24,928 nt of DNA from assembly GCA_910578035.1 (NCBI GenBank), contig CAJTOB010000043.1, positions 1 to 24,928 of the forward strand, in the 5' to 3' direction. Numbering within the stretch: the stretch's first letter is position 1; every line of letters begins with the position of its first letter. Below are positions 1-8,128 of the stretch, piece after piece. This stretch comes from an uncultured Muribaculaceae bacterium (GTDB taxonomy: Bacteria; Bacteroidota; Bacteroidia; Bacteroidales; Muribaculaceae). The notes beneath the pieces were generated by a model, which was not told the DNA's origin, searched no databases, and was given only the letters and a program-made list of their open reading frames with translations. Both the position numbers and the translations under genes were made by a program.

Positions 1-51
1 ATGTTCCCTCTTCATAGTGTGCAATTTAAGCAAAAATACACCAACCTGTGA
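1..51 (+). CDS. Possible 3' end of a flanking transposase gene (partial)
   Basis: Frame 1 is open from the window edge and stops at TGA 49-51, inside the 37-bp inverted repeat. The visible 16 residues end in KQKYTNL. Ending a transposase frame just inside the terminal repeat is common for insertion sequences, and the matching repeat at the other end of the window fits. The stretch is far too short to identify by itself, and frame 2 is also open here, so this is a context-based inference. It could equally be non-coding. Confidence 0.25.
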   Translation: MFPLHSVQFKQKYTNL

Positions 52-81
52 TTTCACATATGTTATTAAACAACCTCTAAA
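45..81 (+). repeat. Left copy of a perfect 37-bp inverted repeat (probable IS end)
   Basis: Bases 45-81 are the exact reverse complement of 24873-24909, 37 of 37. The match ends at once on both sides: the bases before 45 and after 81 differ from their counterparts. Read outward from the window interior, both copies begin TTTAGAGGTTGTTTAATAAC. That is how the ends of an insertion sequence lying outside the window would look. The element family is not recognised. Confidence 0.85.
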
Positions 82-109
82 ATTACTTAAATGAAATAAC
101 CCATAGATT

Positions 110-1096
110 ATGACAAAGATACAATTATTTTGCTCGGTGATGTCTGCGGTCGCACTTGTTGGGTGCAGTGGTTCCGGCCAGAAATCTGCCGAGGCTTCAG
201 CCAGCGAAATTTTTTATGCCGACCCTACGGTTTTCGAGGAAAACGGCACATATTTTCTAACCGGCACACGCGGCGGCGAGCCTCAAGGATTCGCATTGCT
301 CGAATCGACTGACCTGGTAAACTGGCGTCACGTCGCTCCCGACTCTATGATACTGCAATGCGGCGACTCAACATTCGGCACCAAAGGCTTCTGGGCGCCT
401 CAGATAATCAAAGAGGGTTCGGAGTACTGGCTGACATATACAGCCGACGAGCAGACTTCTTTCGCCAAGGCAGACAGTATCAACGGCCGCTTCACTCAAG
501 ACGAGATAGCGCCAATCGACGGCTCAGAGAAAAATATCGACTCTTTCCTTTTTAAAGATGACGACGGAAAATGGTATCTCTATCACGTCCGCTTCGACAA
601 TGGCAATTTCCTTTGGGTAGCCGAATTCGACCCTGAAACCGGCCATATCGTCGACAGCACACTCAGAAACTGTTTCCGCAACGACCAGCCATGGGAAGAT
701 ACCGGCGCATATGAAAGTGCTCCTATCATGGAAGGGCCTACAGTCGTAAAACTCGACGGAAAATACTATCTTTTCTATTCGGCCAACCACTTCATGAGCC
801 CGGATTATGCCGTGGGCTACGCTGTTGCCGACTCTCCCTTAGGCCCATGGGAAAAGAACAGCGCCAACCCGATAATACATCGGTCTATAGTAGGCGAAAA
901 TGGCTCCGGTCACGGCGATATTTTTAAAGACCGGGAAGGCAAATTACGCTACGTGTACCACGTCCACTACTCCGACAGCGTGGTTTCGCCCCGCCGCACA
1001 CGCATAGTCACTCTCGACTTGAAAAAAGATTCCGACAAGGACATTTACAGCATAAAAGCAGACCCCGGCACCATAATAAAACCGCTCGCCCAATAA
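110..1096 (+). CDS. Glycoside hydrolase family 43 lipoprotein
   Basis: 328 residues, probably an exported enzyme cleaving arabinose- or xylose-containing plant or host glycans; the exact substrate cannot be read. A lipoprotein signal peptide ends at LVGC with Cys19 as the lipidation site. The five-bladed propeller signature follows: the general base in ADPTV (Asp38), the pKa-modulating Asp144 in the DSFLF strand, and the general acid in EGPTV (Glu208). GSGHGD near residue 270 would supply the central His. Length suits a single catalytic domain with no accessory module. It stands alone, with no SusC/SusD neighbours, and starts only 28 bp from the terminal repeat of a probable IS, so its native upstream context may be lost. 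No consensus promoter is visible between the repeat and the start codon. Confidence 0.85.
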   Translation: MTKIQLFCSVMSAVALVGCSGSGQKSAEASASEIFYADPTVFEENGTYFLTGTRGGEPQGFALLESTDLVNWRHVAPDSMILQCGDSTFGTKGFWAPQIIKEGSEYWLTYTADEQTSFAKADSINGRFTQDEIAPIDGSEKNIDSFLFKDDDGKWYLYHVRFDNGNFLWVAEFDPETGHIVDSTLRNCFRNDQPWEDTGAYESAPIMEGPTVVKLDGKYYLFYSANHFMSPDYAVGYAVADSPLGPWEKNSANPIIHRSIVGENGSGHGDIFKDREGKLRYVYHVHYSDSVVSPRRTRIVTLDLKKDSDKDIYSIKADPGTIIKPLAQ

Positions 1097-1098
1097 TA

Positions 1099-1130
1099 TT
1101 TGTGCGATTGTCGGGAAAATTGTAATTTTG
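1099..1130 (+). promoter_or_regulatory. Bacteroidota-type promoter for the panC operon
   Basis: TTTG at 1099-1102, 20 bases, then TAATTTTG at 1123-1130: an exact match to the Bacteroidota -33/-7 pattern (TTTG, 19-21 bases, TAnnTTTG). Transcription would begin near 1136, 36 bp before the panC start. This excludes an upstream ATG at 1100 as the panC start. Confidence 0.7.
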
Positions 1131-1171
1131 CAGCCGGAAAACAGGCGCTTATCGCGCCGCAACAAAAAGAA

Positions 1172-2020
1172 ATGGAAATAATCCGCACCGTCTCACGCCT
1201 GAGCGAAGTAGCCGGCCAAAACCGTGCCGCCGGGCGTTCCATAGGCCTGGTGCCCACTATGGGCGCCCTTCATGCAGGCCATAAATCGCTCGTAGACAGA
1301 GCCCGCAGCGAAAACGATGTCGTTATAGTAAGCGTTTTCGTCAACCCCACGCAATTCAACAATGCAGCCGACTTGCAGACCTACCCCCGCACCGAAGAGG
1401 CCGACGCTGCAATGCTCGAAAGCTGCGGTGTAGACTACGTATTCATGCCCTCGGTAGAAGAAATCTACCCTGAGCCCGACACACGTGTGTTCGACCTCGG
1501 TCCTGTGGCTGAAGTGATGGAAGGGCCAATGCGACCCGGACATTTCAACGGCGTTGCCCAGATTGTGAGCAAACTCTTTGCATGGTCTCAGCCCACCCGC
1601 GCCTATTTCGGCGAAAAAGACTTCCAGCAGATTGCCGTTATCCGCCGCATGGTAGAACTCGAAGGTTTTGACCTCGAGATTGTGCCCTGCCCTATCGTCC
1701 GCGAAGCCGACGGCCTCGCCCTCAGTTCACGCAACGTGCGCCTCACAGCCGCCGACCGCGAAGTTGCGCCTAAAATCCACTATCTCCTCAAACAAAGCAT
1801 CGAGCTCAAGAACCAGGGCCTCAGCCCAGTGGAAGTAGAAAAAGCCACAACAGCAGCTATCGACGACATCGACGGCCTTCGCACCGAATATTTCCAGATA
1901 GTAGACGCCAAAACCATGCAGCCCATCAAGGAATGGGCCGAAGCAGGCGAACTCGGCGCCGCCGGCTGTGCTACGGTCTACTGCGGCGACGTGCGCCTTA
2001 TTGACAATATAAGATACTGA
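1172..2020 (+). CDS. panC: Pantothenate synthetase PanC
   Basis: 282 residues, the usual length of the family (E. coli 283). It joins pantoate and beta-alanine with ATP in the cytoplasm, the last step to pantothenate and CoA. Visible motifs are PTMGALHAGH (residues 28-37, with the HxGH adenylate motif), the GEKDFQQ segment and LSSRN of the nucleotidyltransferase fold. The frame is open 72 bases further upstream, but that extension overlaps the promoter at 1099-1130, so ATG 1172 is chosen. The gene is followed after 5 bp by panD, which makes its beta-alanine substrate. Confidence 0.96.
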   Translation: MEIIRTVSRLSEVAGQNRAAGRSIGLVPTMGALHAGHKSLVDRARSENDVVIVSVFVNPTQFNNAADLQTYPRTEEADAAMLESCGVDYVFMPSVEEIYPEPDTRVFDLGPVAEVMEGPMRPGHFNGVAQIVSKLFAWSQPTRAYFGEKDFQQIAVIRRMVELEGFDLEIVPCPIVREADGLALSSRNVRLTAADREVAPKIHYLLKQSIELKNQGLSPVEVEKATTAAIDDIDGLRTEYFQIVDAKTMQPIKEWAEAGELGAAGCATVYCGDVRLIDNIRY

Positions 2021-2025
2021 ACGAC

Positions 2026-2373
2026 ATGTTTATACAAGTTCTGAAGTCGAAAATACATCGTGTCACCGTTACCGAGGCACGCCTCGACTACATCGGAAGC
2101 ATCACAATCGACGAAGACCTCCTCGACGCTGCCGGAATACTGCCCGGAGAGCGCGTATATATAGTGAACAACAACAATGGCGCCCGCCTCGACACATACA
2201 CCATACCCGGTGAACGCGGCAAGGGCACCATATGCCTCAACGGCGCCGCAGCCCGCATGGTGCAGCCCGGCGACATCGTCATAATAATGGCTTATGCATC
2301 TATGACGCCCGAAGAAGCCCGCTCGTTCACTCCTAAAGTAATATTCCCCGACACCGCCACAAACCGCCTGTAA
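2026..2373 (+). CDS. panD: Aspartate 1-decarboxylase PanD (self-cleaving proenzyme)
   Basis: 115 residues. It makes beta-alanine from aspartate, feeding PanC next door. The proenzyme cleavage site is visible as Gly24-Ser25 in YIGSITID; Ser25 becomes the pyruvoyl cofactor, at the same position as in E. coli. Tyr58-type and Thr57-type region residues lie in the DTYTIPG stretch. Spacing of 5 bp to both panC and ffh indicates one transcript. Placing PanD beside PanC is common; the link to ffh is a local feature. Confidence 0.95.
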   Translation: MFIQVLKSKIHRVTVTEARLDYIGSITIDEDLLDAAGILPGERVYIVNNNNGARLDTYTIPGERGKGTICLNGAAARMVQPGDIVIIMAYASMTPEEARSFTPKVIFPDTATNRL

Positions 2374-2378
2374 TCATC

Positions 2379-3731
2379 ATGTTCGAAAAACTCAGCGACC
2401 GCCTCGAAAGAAGCTTTAAACTGCTCAAAGGCCAAGGCCGAATCACCGAAATCAACGTAGCCGAAACCCTCAAGGACGTGCGTCGTGCGCTTATCGACGC
2501 CGACGTAAACTATAAAGTAGCCAAAACATTCACCGACACAGTGAAGCAGAAGGCTCTCGGCCAGAACGTGATAAACGCCATCAAGCCCGGCGAGCTTATG
2601 GTGAAAATCGTGCACGACGAACTTGCCTCGCTCATGGGCGGCGAACCCGTGCCCTTGAAACTCACCGGCAAGCCTTCGATTATCCTCATGTCGGGTCTGC
2701 AAGGCTCCGGTAAGACAACATTCACCGGCAAACTTGCCAAGAAGCTCAAGGAAGAGAAGCGCATGCGCCCCCTCCTCGTGGCCGGCGACGTCTACCGTCC
2801 TGCCGCCATCGACCAGCTCAAGGTGCTCGCAGAGTCTATAGGCGTTGACGTATATACCGAAGACGGTGTAAAAGACCCCGTCGGAATCGCAAAGCGCGGT
2901 GTCGATTACGCCCGCAACCACGCCTACGACCTCGTCATCATCGATACCGCCGGCCGCCTTGCCGTAGACGAACAGATGATGGACGAAATCGAGGCCATCA
3001 AAAACGCCGTCAACCCCGGCGAAATCCTTTTCGTGGTCGACGCCATGACCGGCCAGGACGCCGTGAACACGGCCAAGACCTTCAACGAGCGCCTCGACTT
3101 CGATGGTGTCGTGCTCACAAAGCTCGACGGTGATACCCGCGGCGGTGCCGCGCTCTCTATCCGCTCGGTTGTAGAGAAACCTATCAAATTTGTCGGTACG
3201 GGCGAACGCCTCGACGGAATCGATGTGTTCTATCCCGCCCGTATGGCCGACCGTATCCTCGGCATGGGCGACATCGTGTCGCTCGTTGAGAAAGCCCAGC
3301 AGCAGTACGACGAGAAAGAAGCCGAAGAACTTGCCAAGAAACTGCGTAAGAACCAGTTTACATTCAACGACTTCCTCAAGCAAATCAATCAGATAAAGAA
3401 GATGGGCAACCTCAAAGACCTCGCCGCCATGATTCCCGGCGTAGGCAAAGCCATCAAAGACGTCGACATCGACAACGACGCTTTCAAGGGCATCGAGGCC
3501 ATCATCATGTCTATGACCCCCTACGAACGCGAGCACCCCGAAGTAATCCGCGGCACCCGCGTGCAGCGCATAGCCAAGGGCTCCGGCTCGTCCGTACAGG
3601 ACGTAAACCGTCTGCTCAAACAGTTCGACCAGATTCGCAAGATGATGCATCAGGTGAGCACAATGGGCTCGAATCCCGCCGCCATGATGCGCAACATGCG
3701 ACAGGCCAAAGCCATGCAGCGCCGCAAATAA
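2379..3731 (+). CDS. ffh: Signal recognition particle GTPase Ffh (SRP54)
   Basis: 450 residues. With SRP RNA it binds signal sequences on ribosomes and docks with FtsY at the membrane. Domain order is an N-terminal helical bundle (about 1-85), the G domain with GLQGSGKTT (106-114), DTAGR (189-193) and TKLDGD (247-252), then the methionine-rich M domain (about 300-450, with clustered MM and RNMRQAKAM near the C terminus). Complete, normal length. It lies 5 bp after panD and 38 bp before folD on the same strand. Confidence 0.97.
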   Translation: MFEKLSDRLERSFKLLKGQGRITEINVAETLKDVRRALIDADVNYKVAKTFTDTVKQKALGQNVINAIKPGELMVKIVHDELASLMGGEPVPLKLTGKPSIILMSGLQGSGKTTFTGKLAKKLKEEKRMRPLLVAGDVYRPAAIDQLKVLAESIGVDVYTEDGVKDPVGIAKRGVDYARNHAYDLVIIDTAGRLAVDEQMMDEIEAIKNAVNPGEILFVVDAMTGQDAVNTAKTFNERLDFDGVVLTKLDGDTRGGAALSIRSVVEKPIKFVGTGERLDGIDVFYPARMADRILGMGDIVSLVEKAQQQYDEKEAEELAKKLRKNQFTFNDFLKQINQIKKMGNLKDLAAMIPGVGKAIKDVDIDNDAFKGIEAIIMSMTPYEREHPEVIRGTRVQRIAKGSGSSVQDVNRLLKQFDQIRKMMHQVSTMGSNPAAMMRNMRQAKAMQRRK

Positions 3732-3769
3732 TTTGAATTTATAGTAGTTTAGTTATCAAGAATTTCCAT

Positions 3770-4666
3770 ATGGAACTTATCGACGGTAAGAAGGCGGCAG
3801 CCGAAATCAAGCAGGAGATTGCCGCAGCAGTAGAGAAACGAGTTGCAGAAGGCAAACGACGCCCTCACCTCGCCGCCATACTCGTAGGCCACGACGGTGG
3901 CAGCGAAACCTATGTAGCGCACAAAATCAAGGCCTGCGCCGAGTGCGGCTTCGAGTCCGCGCTCATTCGCTTCGAGAGCACCCCGGAGGAACCGCTTTCG
4001 CAGGACGAACTTCTGGCTGCCGTCGACAAACTTAACAACGACCCCGATATCGACGGCTTCATCGTGCAGCTTCCCCTCCCCCGGCACATCGACGAGAATG
4101 CCGTAATCGAGGCCATCAACCCCGAGAAAGACGTAGACGGCTTCCACCCTGTCAACGTCGGACGCCAGTCGCTCGGTCTTCCCTGCTTCCACTCGGCCAC
4201 ACCAGCCGGCATCGTAGAGCTCCTTGCCCGAAACGGTATTGCCACATCCGGCAAGCGAGTAGTCATAATCGGCCGCAGCAACATTGTAGGCAAGCCACTT
4301 GCCGCAATGCTCATGCAGAAAGGCGACCGCGCCAATGCCACCGTCACAGTATGCCACAGCGCCACACCCGACCTTGCGTCGGTGACTCGCCAGGCCGACA
4401 TTCTCGTTGCGGCGCTGGGGCGCCCCGGCTTCGTCACCGCCGATATGGTAGCTGACGGCGCCACTGTGATAGATGTAGGCACCACCCGCGTGCCCGATGC
4501 ATCGCGCAAGAGCGGTTTCCGCCTCAGCGGCGACGTCGATTTCGAATCTGTAGCGCCAAAATGCAGCTTCATCACCCCGGTTCCGGGCGGTGTTGGGCCC
4601 ATGACCATCTGCATGCTCATGAAGAACACCCTGCTCGCTGCCGAAAGAGCTGAAGAGAAAAAATGA
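3770..4666 (+). CDS. folD: Bifunctional methylenetetrahydrofolate dehydrogenase / cyclohydrolase FolD
   Basis: 298 residues. It interconverts 5,10-methylene-, methenyl- and 10-formyl-tetrahydrofolate with NADP, supplying one-carbon units for purines and formyl-Met. Seen are the catalytic YVAHK segment (Tyr and Lys of the YxxxK motif), DGFIVQLPLP, the nucleotide-binding GRSNIVGKP and the signature PVPGGVGPMT near the C terminus. The last four bases overlap the next gene (ATGA at 4663-4666), so translation is probably coupled. Confidence 0.96.
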   Translation: MELIDGKKAAAEIKQEIAAAVEKRVAEGKRRPHLAAILVGHDGGSETYVAHKIKACAECGFESALIRFESTPEEPLSQDELLAAVDKLNNDPDIDGFIVQLPLPRHIDENAVIEAINPEKDVDGFHPVNVGRQSLGLPCFHSATPAGIVELLARNGIATSGKRVVIIGRSNIVGKPLAAMLMQKGDRANATVTVCHSATPDLASVTRQADILVAALGRPGFVTADMVADGATVIDVGTTRVPDASRKSGFRLSGDVDFESVAPKCSFITPVPGGVGPMTICMLMKNTLLAAERAEEKK

Positions 4667-5739
4667 CGGGACTGGTAGCGGTTATACTGCCGCTGTATGT
4701 TTCGATTCTTTCGCTGATTTTCGGCTACGACGAGGCCGAACTCGTCTTCGTGGGCGATGCCATGCAACACAGCGCGCAGCTCGACGCTGCGCGTTGTGGC
4801 AAAAACACATACGACTACAGCAGCTATTTCGCGTCGCTACCTCCCTGTGTGGCAATGGCCGATTTTGCTGTCGTCAATCTTGAAACACCGGTTTCCAGCC
4901 CCCCATACAGCGGCTACCCGTGCTTCAACGCACCGCCGGAATTTGCCAGGGCCCTCAAAGAGGCCGGATTCGACCTTTTTCTAACCGCCAACAACCACAC
5001 CCTCGACCGCGGAGCCGCCGGACTTCGTGCCACCATCGCCAATCTCGACACACTTGGCGTGAGGCATCTCGGCACATACGAGTGTGATTCGGCACGCGCC
5101 AAAGCCCTCCCGCTGATAGCCAACATCAACAACATCAAAGTCGGGTTTCTAAACTACACCTATGGCACTAACGGCATAAATCCGAGCCAGGGCGTGGTTG
5201 TAGACTATATAGACCGCAACCGCATAAAAGCCGATGTCGATTCCACACGCGCCGCGGGAGCCGAAGCCATAGCCGTTTGTATCCACTGGGGCGATGAATA
5301 TGTGCTTCTACCCAACAAAAGCCAGCAGCGCACCGCCGATTTCCTCGAAGCCCTCGGCGTAGATATGATTATAGGCGCGCACCCGCATGTGATTCAGCCC
5401 ATGGAGTTCCGCCCAAACCGCTACTACCCTGAGAAAAACATATTTCTGGTTTACTCTCTTGGCAATTTCGTGTCGAACATGAAGACGCCCGACACTCGCG
5501 GAGGCGCCCTCGCCCGAGTAAGGCTCAAACGTGGCGAAGATAATAAAATCACCGTAAGCGAAGCCTACTACAAGCTGCTTTTCACGATTCCCGGCAGTTC
5601 TCCGAAAAACAACTACAAGGTTCTCGAAGCCGACAAGGTGGAAGACCCCGCGTGGCGCTCCAAAGCCGAAACATTTATCAGCCGGGCCAAAGCTATTTTC
5701 GACAAACACAACATAGCGGTTCCCGAATCCACAGAATGA
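4663..5739 (+). CDS. CapA-family metallophosphatase-like protein, membrane-anchored
   Basis: 358 residues, family of CapA/PgsA (poly-gamma-glutamate synthesis accessory protein) with a calcineurin-like metallophosphoesterase fold. A single hydrophobic segment (about 1-22) would anchor or export it. Metal-binding style motifs in order are FVGDAM (Gly31-Asp32), VNLET (Asn72-Glu74), NNHTLD (110-115), HWGDEY (208-213) and GAHPHV (238-243). No PgsB or PgsC partners lie nearby, so a poly-gamma-glutamate role is not supported; the true substrate is unknown. Starts inside folD (4-bp ATGA overlap) and overlaps the next gene the same way. Confidence 0.85.
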   Translation: MTGLVAVILPLYVSILSLIFGYDEAELVFVGDAMQHSAQLDAARCGKNTYDYSSYFASLPPCVAMADFAVVNLETPVSSPPYSGYPCFNAPPEFARALKEAGFDLFLTANNHTLDRGAAGLRATIANLDTLGVRHLGTYECDSARAKALPLIANINNIKVGFLNYTYGTNGINPSQGVVVDYIDRNRIKADVDSTRAAGAEAIAVCIHWGDEYVLLPNKSQQRTADFLEALGVDMIIGAHPHVIQPMEFRPNRYYPEKNIFLVYSLGNFVSNMKTPDTRGGALARVRLKRGEDNKITVSEAYYKLLFTIPGSSPKNNYKVLEADKVEDPAWRSKAETFISRAKAIFDKHNIAVPESTE

Positions 5740-6452
5740 CTATGGGCGTTTTTCATTTCAGACAGTTCGATATCGACGACCGCGACTGCGGCATGAAAAT
5801 ATGCTCCGATAGCGTCACTTTCGGAGCTTGGTTTCTGCCTCAACACACACAGGCACACACCGTGCTCGACATCGGCGCAGGCTCTGGCCTTCTGTCTCTC
5901 ATGGCAGCCCAGTGCATGTCTCACGCTGAAATCACCGGCATAGAGATAGACGAAGCGGCTGCAGCCGCAGCGCGGCACAACTTCGCGACCTCTCAATGGT
6001 CGCGACGGCTGAAAATAGTAAACACCGATTTCTCTCTTTTCACTCCTTCATCTGCTGTAGATATAATAATATCCAATCCGCCGTTTTTCACCTCCGGCCT
6101 CATTGCTCCAGACAGCAGGCGCGCAACGGCACGGCATGAAGCCTCTCTTACAAGCACCTCTCTCTTCGCATTCGCCCGACAGCATCTTGCGCCCGACGGA
6201 CACCTCGGACTGATTCTGCCCGCAGACCGCGCAGACGATATTATCTTCGAGGCCGAACTGGCAGCATTGAAACTGCGCCGCTTCTGTTCGGTCATACCCC
6301 GCGAGGGCAAGGCTCCCGTAAGAGCGCTTTTCGATTTCTCTCCGTCCGATGGCCCATGCGCCTCCGAAAGTATCGTAATACGCGACTCAAATGGAATCGT
6401 CACAGACAGATATACGGCTATTGTCCAACCATTTTACACCAAAATATCATGA
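5736..6452 (+). CDS. trmN6: tRNA1(Val) adenine-37 N6-methyltransferase TrmN6 (YfiC)
   Basis: 238 residues, SAM-dependent methyltransferase. The start MTMGVFHFRQF resembles the family N terminus. The SAM-binding DIGAGSG is at 45-51, and the catalytic NPPF of N6-adenine methylases is at 114-117. Family knowledge assigns methylation of A37 next to the anticodon of tRNA1-Val; the sequence supports the family, the substrate is inferred. The frame is open upstream to 5652 inside capA, but ATG 5736 makes a 4-bp ATGA overlap like the other junctions of this operon; ATG 5742 is an alternative. E. coli length is 245. Confidence 0.88.
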   Translation: MTMGVFHFRQFDIDDRDCGMKICSDSVTFGAWFLPQHTQAHTVLDIGAGSGLLSLMAAQCMSHAEITGIEIDEAAAAAARHNFATSQWSRRLKIVNTDFSLFTPSSAVDIIISNPPFFTSGLIAPDSRRATARHEASLTSTSLFAFARQHLAPDGHLGLILPADRADDIIFEAELAALKLRRFCSVIPREGKAPVRALFDFSPSDGPCASESIVIRDSNGIVTDRYTAIVQPFYTKIS

Positions 6453-7303
6453 AAAGAAGCGACCTTGTGTTAACTCTGGGCCAGCGGCTGCTTCTGCTGC
6501 TCTTCACTTTCATATTATGCTACGGAATAACGGCTCTGGCCGTAGGATTCGTGTCGAAAATACTGGCTGACAATCTTCCGGCCGCTCTGCGTATCGGCGC
6601 TATGCTTCAGGACGTATTCGCTTTCATCATACCGGCAATAGCCACTGCGATGATTGTGACTCGTCGTCCTGCCGAACTGCTCTGCATACCGAAAAGAGTG
6701 CCGTTCAGAAGCATAGCGCTCATCATTGCGATGCTTTTTGTATCTATTCCTATTCAGGAAAATATAATATACTGGAACTACCACATAACACTCCCCGACT
6801 GTCTTGAAGGATTCGGACGCGCCGCCCGACAGCTTGAAGACGCAAGTTTCCAGACCATGAGCCTCCTTCTGAGCAATACTTCAATCGGTGCGCTCGCTTT
6901 AAATCTGCTCATAATAGGCCTTGCCGCCGGTTTCTCCGAGGAGCTCCTGTTCAGAGGCTGCTTCCAGCGCCTGCTCACTACCGGTGGAGTCAACCGGCAT
7001 CTTGCCATATGGATTGTGGCGATTATATTCAGCGCAATGCATTTCCAGTTCTACGGCTTCGTACCCAGAGTGCTGCTCGGCGCTTATTTCGGCTATCTTC
7101 TGATATGGACAGGCTGTCTGTGGGCTCCAATACTGGCCCATACGCTCAACAATATGATGTTTGTCATCGTAGCCTGGAAACAAGTGCGCGACGGCGGCGT
7201 CATCACCGACGAGCCGACGCTCTACAGCTGGTATGCCGCCCTTGGCTCGGCACTGCTGACATCTATAGTCCTTTTTCTAATCCATAAATACAGAAAAGCA
7301 TGA
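6449..7303 (+). CDS. CPBP-family intramembrane glutamic protease (Abi/CaaX type)
   Basis: 284 residues with about eight hydrophobic segments (about 12-38, 52-72, 86-103, 148-162, 178-195, 199-220, 225-240 and 258-280). CPBP motifs are present: EELLFR (164-169) as motif 1, the FSAMHFQFYGF region as motif 2 and AHTLNN as motif 3, so the predicted active site looks intact. In bacteria these proteins act in bacteriocin immunity or peptide processing, or are of unknown role; nothing here shows which. The frame extends upstream to 6356, but ATG 6449 gives a 4-bp overlap with trmN6 and leaves a short cytoplasmic N terminus. Overlaps the next gene by 4 bp. Confidence 0.87.
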   Translation: MKRSDLVLTLGQRLLLLLFTFILCYGITALAVGFVSKILADNLPAALRIGAMLQDVFAFIIPAIATAMIVTRRPAELLCIPKRVPFRSIALIIAMLFVSIPIQENIIYWNYHITLPDCLEGFGRAARQLEDASFQTMSLLLSNTSIGALALNLLIIGLAAGFSEELLFRGCFQRLLTTGGVNRHLAIWIVAIIFSAMHFQFYGFVPRVLLGAYFGYLLIWTGCLWAPILAHTLNNMMFVIVAWKQVRDGGVITDEPTLYSWYAALGSALLTSIVLFLIHKYRKA

Positions 7304-8112
7304 AAAACAGAATTTTATCGCTTTGCCTCTTTTTATCGGCTGCTTTTTACGCTTGTGCCGGAGAGCCCCGGACAGTCAATTTGTGGCCGGCCGGCAACCC
7401 GAACGATAACGGAAACCCCGGCGACCAGCTTGCCGAAATGACAATATACAGCCCCGACAAAGACAAGGACTGCGGCATAGCCGTAGCGATTCTTCCCGGC
7501 GGCTCATACTCCGGGCTGGCCATAGGCCATGAAGGCCATGACATAGGGCGCTGGTATGCAGAAAACGGTATCACAGCCGGTGTTGTACGCTATCGGTTGC
7601 CAAACGGGCACTCCGAAGTGCCCGAATCGGACGCCCGCGAAGCCGTGCGACAGCTACGAGCTCTCGGCGCAGGCAAGACAGGCATAATGGGCTCTTCTGC
7701 CGGAGGGCACCTTGCCACAACAGTCTCCACACACGAGGCCGACTCGCTCTCGCGACCTGACTTCACCATACTCTTCTACCCGGTTGTGACTTCCGACAGC
7801 CGATATACCCACCATGAGTCCATGCGCAATCTCCTTGGCGCCCGCGCAAACAACTGGCAGGCTCTGCGCGAATTTTCAAATGAACTGAGAGTGAATGCGA
7901 ATACTCCACCTGCTCTAATATTCTATTCCGACAACGATGGAGGCGTAGCACCCGAAAACGGCGCTCTATACTATCAGGCGCTCAAAGCAAACGGCATTAA
8001 GGCCGGATTTCATGTTTTCCCTACAGGTGGACACGGCTGGGGATTCCGCGATGATTTCCCCTATAAGCCTATGGTACAGGAGCTGATTCTCGACTGGATT
8101 AAGAAACTGTAG
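7300..8112 (+). CDS. Secreted alpha/beta-hydrolase (acetylesterase / BD-FAE-like)
   Basis: 270 residues with an N-terminal signal (hydrophobic 5-19, cleavage near FYACAG; Cys19 could alternatively be lipidated). The hydrolase fold shows an oxyanion-type LPGGSY at 65-70, nucleophile Ser133 in GSSAGGH (131-137), an acidic residue in YSDNDGG and the catalytic His in PTGGHGWGF near the C terminus. Closest in style to carbohydrate acetyl- or feruloyl-esterases of gut Bacteroidota; substrate not determined. Last gene of the + strand operon, with 16 bp to the convergent - strand gene at 8129. Confidence 0.85.
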   Translation: MKNRILSLCLFLSAAFYACAGEPRTVNLWPAGNPNDNGNPGDQLAEMTIYSPDKDKDCGIAVAILPGGSYSGLAIGHEGHDIGRWYAENGITAGVVRYRLPNGHSEVPESDAREAVRQLRALGAGKTGIMGSSAGGHLATTVSTHEADSLSRPDFTILFYPVVTSDSRYTHHESMRNLLGARANNWQALREFSNELRVNANTPPALIFYSDNDGGVAPENGALYYQALKANGIKAGFHVFPTGGHGWGFRDDFPYKPMVQELILDWIKKL

Positions 8113-8128
8113 CTTTTGCTTCACGCCT

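Noticed and set aside
2292..3650. 452-codon open frame antisense to ffh
   Set aside because: The + strand encodes a complete Ffh with all motifs. The antisense frame has no recognisable domain and arises because GC-rich third codon positions suppress stops on the other strand.
3910..4770. 286-codon open frame antisense to folD and the start of the CapA-like gene
   Set aside because: Shadow of folD; repetitive low-information composition (Ser, Pro, Arg rich) and no motif.
4663..5739. Poly-gamma-glutamate capsule synthesis
   Set aside because: Only the CapA-like fold is present; the required synthetase genes are absent, so no capsule role was assigned.
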